Part shown: positions 61,231 to 64,000 of the stretch, piece by piece
Layout of the letters: each line of letters opens with the position of its first letter
Numbering within the stretch: the first letter of the stretch is position 1
Assembly: GCF_011769525.1 (NCBI RefSeq)
Contig: NZ_CP050440.1
Span: forward strand, 5,829,501-5,893,500
DNA length: 64,000 bases
Direction: 5' to 3'
From: Tolypothrix sp. PCC 7910
GTDB lineage: Bacteria; Cyanobacteriota; Cyanobacteriia; Cyanobacteriales; Nostocaceae
The notes under the pieces: generated by a model
What the model was told of the DNA's origin: nothing
Database searches by the model: none
What the model saw: only the letters and a program-made list of their open reading frames with translations
Made by a program: the position numbers and the translations under genes

Positions 61231-61734
61231 TTACTTAACTTCACTAATTTGGAGAGTATAAGGAAAATATTTGCCTTTCACATAGGAACCCACCCAAATC
61301 TGGTAAGTTCCTGGGAGCCATTCACCAACCATTCCAGGATTTTTACCATCAAACTCGTCATTGCACCATGTACCACCAGGGCCTTTGACTATGAGTGTAG
61401 TATCTTCAGGACTTTGCACTAGTAGCTTCAAGTAATCCAATTTAGTGGTGATTTCTAATTTATGGTCTGGTGTTTCATCAACAAATCCAGTACATGGCCC
61501 AGTTGCAGTTTCAGTTCTCTTAGCCACTTGGTTACCTGCAACTGAACCGCCACTCATACCCCGAACCGTGAAGGGGTCAGGAGAAAAATTCTTACCGATG
61601 GAGATATCTCCAAATATTGGTGGTGTTTGTGGCACATCTGCTCCAGCATGAGTGACCGATGTGACTAAGAGTGTAACCACCATTAATGATAATCTTATTC
61701 CTTTGTTAAGAACTCTTTTCGGCATTTTAATCAC
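61231..61734 (-). CDS. Secreted protein of unknown function
   Basis: 167 residues with a clear signal peptide (basic MIKMPKRVLNKGIR, hydrophobic LSLMVVTLLVTSVTHAGA, cleavage near 32). The mature part is beta-rich: PFTVRGMSGGSVAG, then KLEITTKLDYLKLLVQSPEDTTLIVKGPGGTWCND, then GEWLPGTYQIWVGSYVKG, resembling a small beta-sandwich of the pre-peptidase/PPC type. Two cysteines in the mature part could form a disulfide. Located in the periplasm or outside the cell. No function assigned. Confidence 0.75.
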   Translation of the reverse strand: MIKMPKRVLNKGIRLSLMVVTLLVTSVTHAGADVPQTPPIFGDISIGKNFSPDPFTVRGMSGGSVAGNQVAKRTETATGPCTGFVDETPDHKLEITTKLDYLKLLVQSPEDTTLIVKGPGGTWCNDEFDGKNPGMVGEWLPGTYQIWVGSYVKGKYFPYTLQISEVK

Positions 61735-61805
61735 ATGGTTGTCTAAGTGGAGTTGATGACATGAATTTTACACGTAAAGTTCCCAAAAATAGAAGAATTA
61801 ACTAG

Positions 61806-61862
61806 TTTGGTGTTTAGTGTTTGGTGTTTGGTATTTGTCCCATTACCAATTACCCATTACCC
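61806..61862. repeat. Heptad repeats upstream of the secreted protein gene
   Basis: GTGTTTG/GTATTTG and CCCATTA/CCAATTA-type heptads, of the STRR class also seen at 28209-28275 and 38455-38550. A stem TAGAGGCG/CGCCTCTA (61904-61929) just beyond may serve as a weak terminator for gltX. Confidence 0.6.
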
Positions 61863-61959
61863 GATCCTTCATTCCCAATCCCCGTGGCTGCTTATATTAT
61901 GAATAGAGGCGCACCTGGGTACGCCTCTAAAAATCTAAAATATTCCCAAAGACTGTGAG

Positions 61960-63402
61960 CTAACTGTTTGCTGCGATCGCTTTACTCAAGCGGGGGCGAT
62001 CTAAACCAATTTTGTGGAGTAGTAGCCAGGATTGAATCAAGTCTGGGCCATGAACATCTCCGGTTAAAGCGGCGCGGAGCGATCGCATGACTAAGCCTTT
62101 TTTAACATTTTGGGCTTTTACTACCTGTTTAATAATGTCTTGGGCGGTAGCTTCTTGCAATTCTTGAGTTTCTAAAGCTGTAAGAATTCCTTGCAAAACA
62201 GCCGCAGAACCTTCTTGTTGCAACTGTTGACTAGCTTCTTCGCTAAATTCAACTGTCTCAGTAAAAAACAGTTGGCTTTGAGCTACAGCATCTTTCAGGC
62301 GAGTTAAGCTTGGCCCAAGTAAAGCTACTAATTGCTCTAACCAAGCGCGATCGCGTCCACCATCAAAGTTAAAGCCTGCTAATTCCCAATAAGGGATGAG
62401 TAAATCTGTGAGTTGATTTGCAGGGATATTGTGGATGTACTGACTATTTAACCAATCCAATTTTGCCCAGTCAAACTTTGCACCTGCTTTATTAACACGC
62501 TCAAAGCTGAATTCTTTGGCTGCTGCTTCTAAGGTGAAAATTTCTTGAGTAGAGTCTGGTGGTGACCAACCCAATAAAGTCATGTAATTCACCAAGGCTT
62601 CGGAAGTGAAACCTAATTGCTGAAAGTCGGAAATCGAAGTTACGCCATCCCGCTTAGACAGCTTCCGCCCTTCCATATTCAAAATTAGCGGTGAGTGGGC
62701 GAAGTGGGGAATTTTTGCCCCCATCGCTTCATAAAGAAGAATTTGCTTAGCTGTATTAGCTATATGGTCTTCTCCCCGAATGATATGGGTGATTTGCATA
62801 TCAATGTCATCAACTACAACGACAAAGTTATACAGTGGTTGACCAATACCATCCTCGGAAGCACGGGCGATGACCATATCACCACCCAAATCGCTACCCC
62901 GCCAAGACATTTTTCCCCGAACTAAATCGTCCCAAACAATTTCGCGCTCATCTTCAATTTTGAAGCGAATGACAAAGCTACGTCCTTCAGCTTTGAAAGC
63001 AGCTTCTTGTTCTGGGGTAAGATTGCGGTGACGGTTGTCATAACGTGGTGCTTCCCCTTTAGCTTTTTGGGCTTCCCGTAAAGCCTCTAGTTCTTCGCTA
63101 GTGGTATAGCAACGATAGGCTAACCCTTGTGCTAGCAGTTTTTCTACTGCTTGTTTATAAAGATCCAGGCGTTGAGATTGAAAAAATGGGCCTTCATCCC
63201 AGTTCAGTCCTAACCAGCGCAACCCTTCAAGAATATTCTCTGTGTATTCAGGACGCGATCGCTCTAGGTCTGTGTCTTCAATTCGCAGGATAAATTTCCC
63301 ACCGTGGTGGCGAGCAAATAGCCAGTTAAATACAGCGGTTCTCGCTGTACCAATATGTAGATTTCCAGTTGGACTTGGAGCAATACGGACTCTAACAGTC
63401 AC
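61960..63402 (-). CDS. gltX: Glutamyl-tRNA synthetase
   Basis: 480 residues, class I synthetase. The HIGH-type motif is [13 protein letters not shown] near residues 8-20, and the KMSKS-type motif is KLSKRDG near residue 248. The catalytic domain includes EDTDLERS; the C-terminal anticodon-binding domain is helical. It charges tRNA-Glu for translation and tetrapyrrole synthesis. Cyanobacterial GltX is generally non-discriminating and also charges tRNA-Gln. The GTG at 63402 gives the usual [13 protein letters not shown] start; a longer TTG reading is less likely. Confidence 0.95.
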   Translation of the reverse strand: MTVRVRIAPSPTGNLHIGTARTAVFNWLFARHHGGKFILRIEDTDLERSRPEYTENILEGLRWLGLNWDEGPFFQSQRLDLYKQAVEKLLAQGLAYRCYTTSEELEALREAQKAKGEAPRYDNRHRNLTPEQEAAFKAEGRSFVIRFKIEDEREIVWDDLVRGKMSWRGSDLGGDMVIARASEDGIGQPLYNFVVVVDDIDMQITHIIRGEDHIANTAKQILLYEAMGAKIPHFAHSPLILNMEGRKLSKRDGVTSISDFQQLGFTSEALVNYMTLLGWSPPDSTQEIFTLEAAAKEFSFERVNKAGAKFDWAKLDWLNSQYIHNIPANQLTDLLIPYWELAGFNFDGGRDRAWLEQLVALLGPSLTRLKDAVAQSQLFFTETVEFSEEASQQLQQEGSAAVLQGILTALETQELQEATAQDIIKQVVKAQNVKKGLVMRSLRAALTGDVHGPDLIQSWLLLHKIGLDRPRLSKAIAANS

Positions 63403-63541
63403 AGTTCTTTCTCTCTTTAGCAAAGCATGATCACTATAACAAGCACTGAGTAACTAGTGCTTTGCGGAGGTAGATATTGATAATGAGTTACCTTTACATC
63501 AATTTACTGACTATTCAGCAATTATGAATCTTTTGTTAGAA

Positions 63542-63615
63542 CGGGACTGACGGGGCTCGAACCCGCAACTTCCGCCGTGACAGGGCGGTGCTCTAACCAA
63601 TTGAACTACAGTCCC
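63542..63615 (-). tRNA. tRNA-Asp (anticodon GTC)
   Basis: 74 bases on the minus strand. The acceptor stem is GGGACTG/CAGTCCC with discriminator G. The D arm contains TTCAATTGGTTAGAGCA, the anticodon loop CTGTCAC carries anticodon GTC, and the T arm contains GGGTTCGAGCCC. The 3' CCA is not encoded. It lies about 140 bases upstream of gltX on the same strand. Confidence 0.97.
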
Positions 63616-63762
63616 TTGATTACCGACTTTGCTATTATGCAAATTTTTTTATTAGTTGTCAAGCAATTTAGCGGAAGAAATTTCACAAATGATTCTGAAC
63701 TCCTTTGTGTAAACTTCCCAGGTGCTGCTAAAAACTAGCAAAACTTAGTTTTTAGCCTTAAT

Positions 63763-63963
63763 TTACTTTTTGGGAGAATCTGAGGCTTTAGGGGTTGGCA
63801 TTGAGGCTAAATGCTCCTGAATCTGAGATTGCATTTGCTTGTACTGCTGCTTTAAGAGATTTTTACTCAGATGGGCTTGAGATGAGGGTGGTAGGCTTTT
63901 ACTCTGTTCTACCCAATTTTTCAACATTTGCCGCTGAGTATCATTTATGTAACTGCTCATCAC
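63763..63963 (-). CDS. Small hypothetical helical protein
   Basis: 66 residues (or 65 from the second Met), rich in Gln, Ser and Lys (TQRQMLKNWVEQSKSLPPSSQAHL...), predicted mostly alpha-helical with no cysteine or membrane segment. The family is not recognised. Composition and a clean frame support it as a real gene, but confidence is limited. Confidence 0.5.
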   Translation of the reverse strand: MMSSYINDTQRQMLKNWVEQSKSLPPSSQAHLSKNLLKQQYKQMQSQIQEHLASMPTPKASDSPKK

Positions 63964-64000
63964 GCTAGTACAAGGGTGAGGCGCTTCTAGGGTAAATAAA

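Overview
The window comes from a filamentous, probably heterocyst-forming cyanobacterium (Nostocales). The evidence is the very frequent HIP1 octamer GCGATCGC, heptanucleotide and palindromic dispersed repeats, a Ycf34 gene, a CcbP-type calcium-binding protein, an FtsH2-type protease, a canonical NtcA promoter on a nir operon, and CHASE2 and TPR-CHAT proteins. No phage, plasmid backbone or CRISPR array is visible. The one intact mobile element is an IS630-type insertion sequence.

Layout. (1) 1-4.8 kb: a large RTX protein with two SnoaL/NTF2-like modules, lying between a decayed 5' copy of a sufU-like gene and the intact gene. (2) 5.5-9.4 kb: an orphan xanthine-dehydrogenase-type FAD subunit, then a reductase, a DJ-1/PfpI protein and a glyoxalase-fold protein, then a TMEM175-type channel. 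(3) 9.6-16.9 kb: an AGE-family sugar epimerase-like protein and a GlgX debranching enzyme, interleaved with a complete partner-switching set: two STAS antagonists, an RsbW-like kinase and a GAF-RsbU phosphatase. This resembles the Hmp system of Nostoc hormogonia. (4) 17.2-27.2 kb, minus strand: two tandem TPR-CHAT protease-like proteins with a 264-bp identical patch, and a CHASE2 nucleotide cyclase with guanylyl-cyclase-like substrate residues. (5) 27.7-40.5 kb, minus strand: nitrate assimilation, in transcription order nirA, nrtA, nrtB, nrtC, nrtD, nrtP, narB, then a PsiE-like protein and a nitrate-reductase-associated protein. It is driven by a textbook NtcA promoter (GTA-N8-TAC, 22 nt, TAN3T). 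Both the ABC and the MFS nitrate transporters are present. Repeats fill nearly every gap, and one sits in frame inside nirA. (6) 41-42.3 kb: a retropepsin-like protein and CcbP. (7) 43-53.5 kb: a bacteriocin-type locus with two double-glycine precursors, a C39-peptidase ABC exporter and an HlyD adaptor. It is followed by a catalytically dead histidine-kinase-like protein, a response regulator, an IS630 element whose transposase needs a -1 frameshift, and a CHASE2 histidine kinase. (8) 54.4-64 kb: housekeeping genes (tsaB, ycf34, CCA transferase, recR with an apparent ACG start, ftsH, gltX, tRNA-Asp) and small conserved proteins.

How it fits together. The nir cluster is a nitrogen-controlled operon for nitrate uptake and reduction to ammonium. 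The partner-switching genes probably tie a developmental or sigma-factor output to glycogen and sugar metabolism. In the peptide locus, exporter, precursors and a three-part sensory module lie side by side, which suggests regulated secretion of small peptides, although regulation by that module is inferred only from position. The best candidates for undescribed biology are the peptide locus with its pseudokinase, the tandem SnoaL-RTX protein flanked by sufU copies, and the dual-transporter nir operon.
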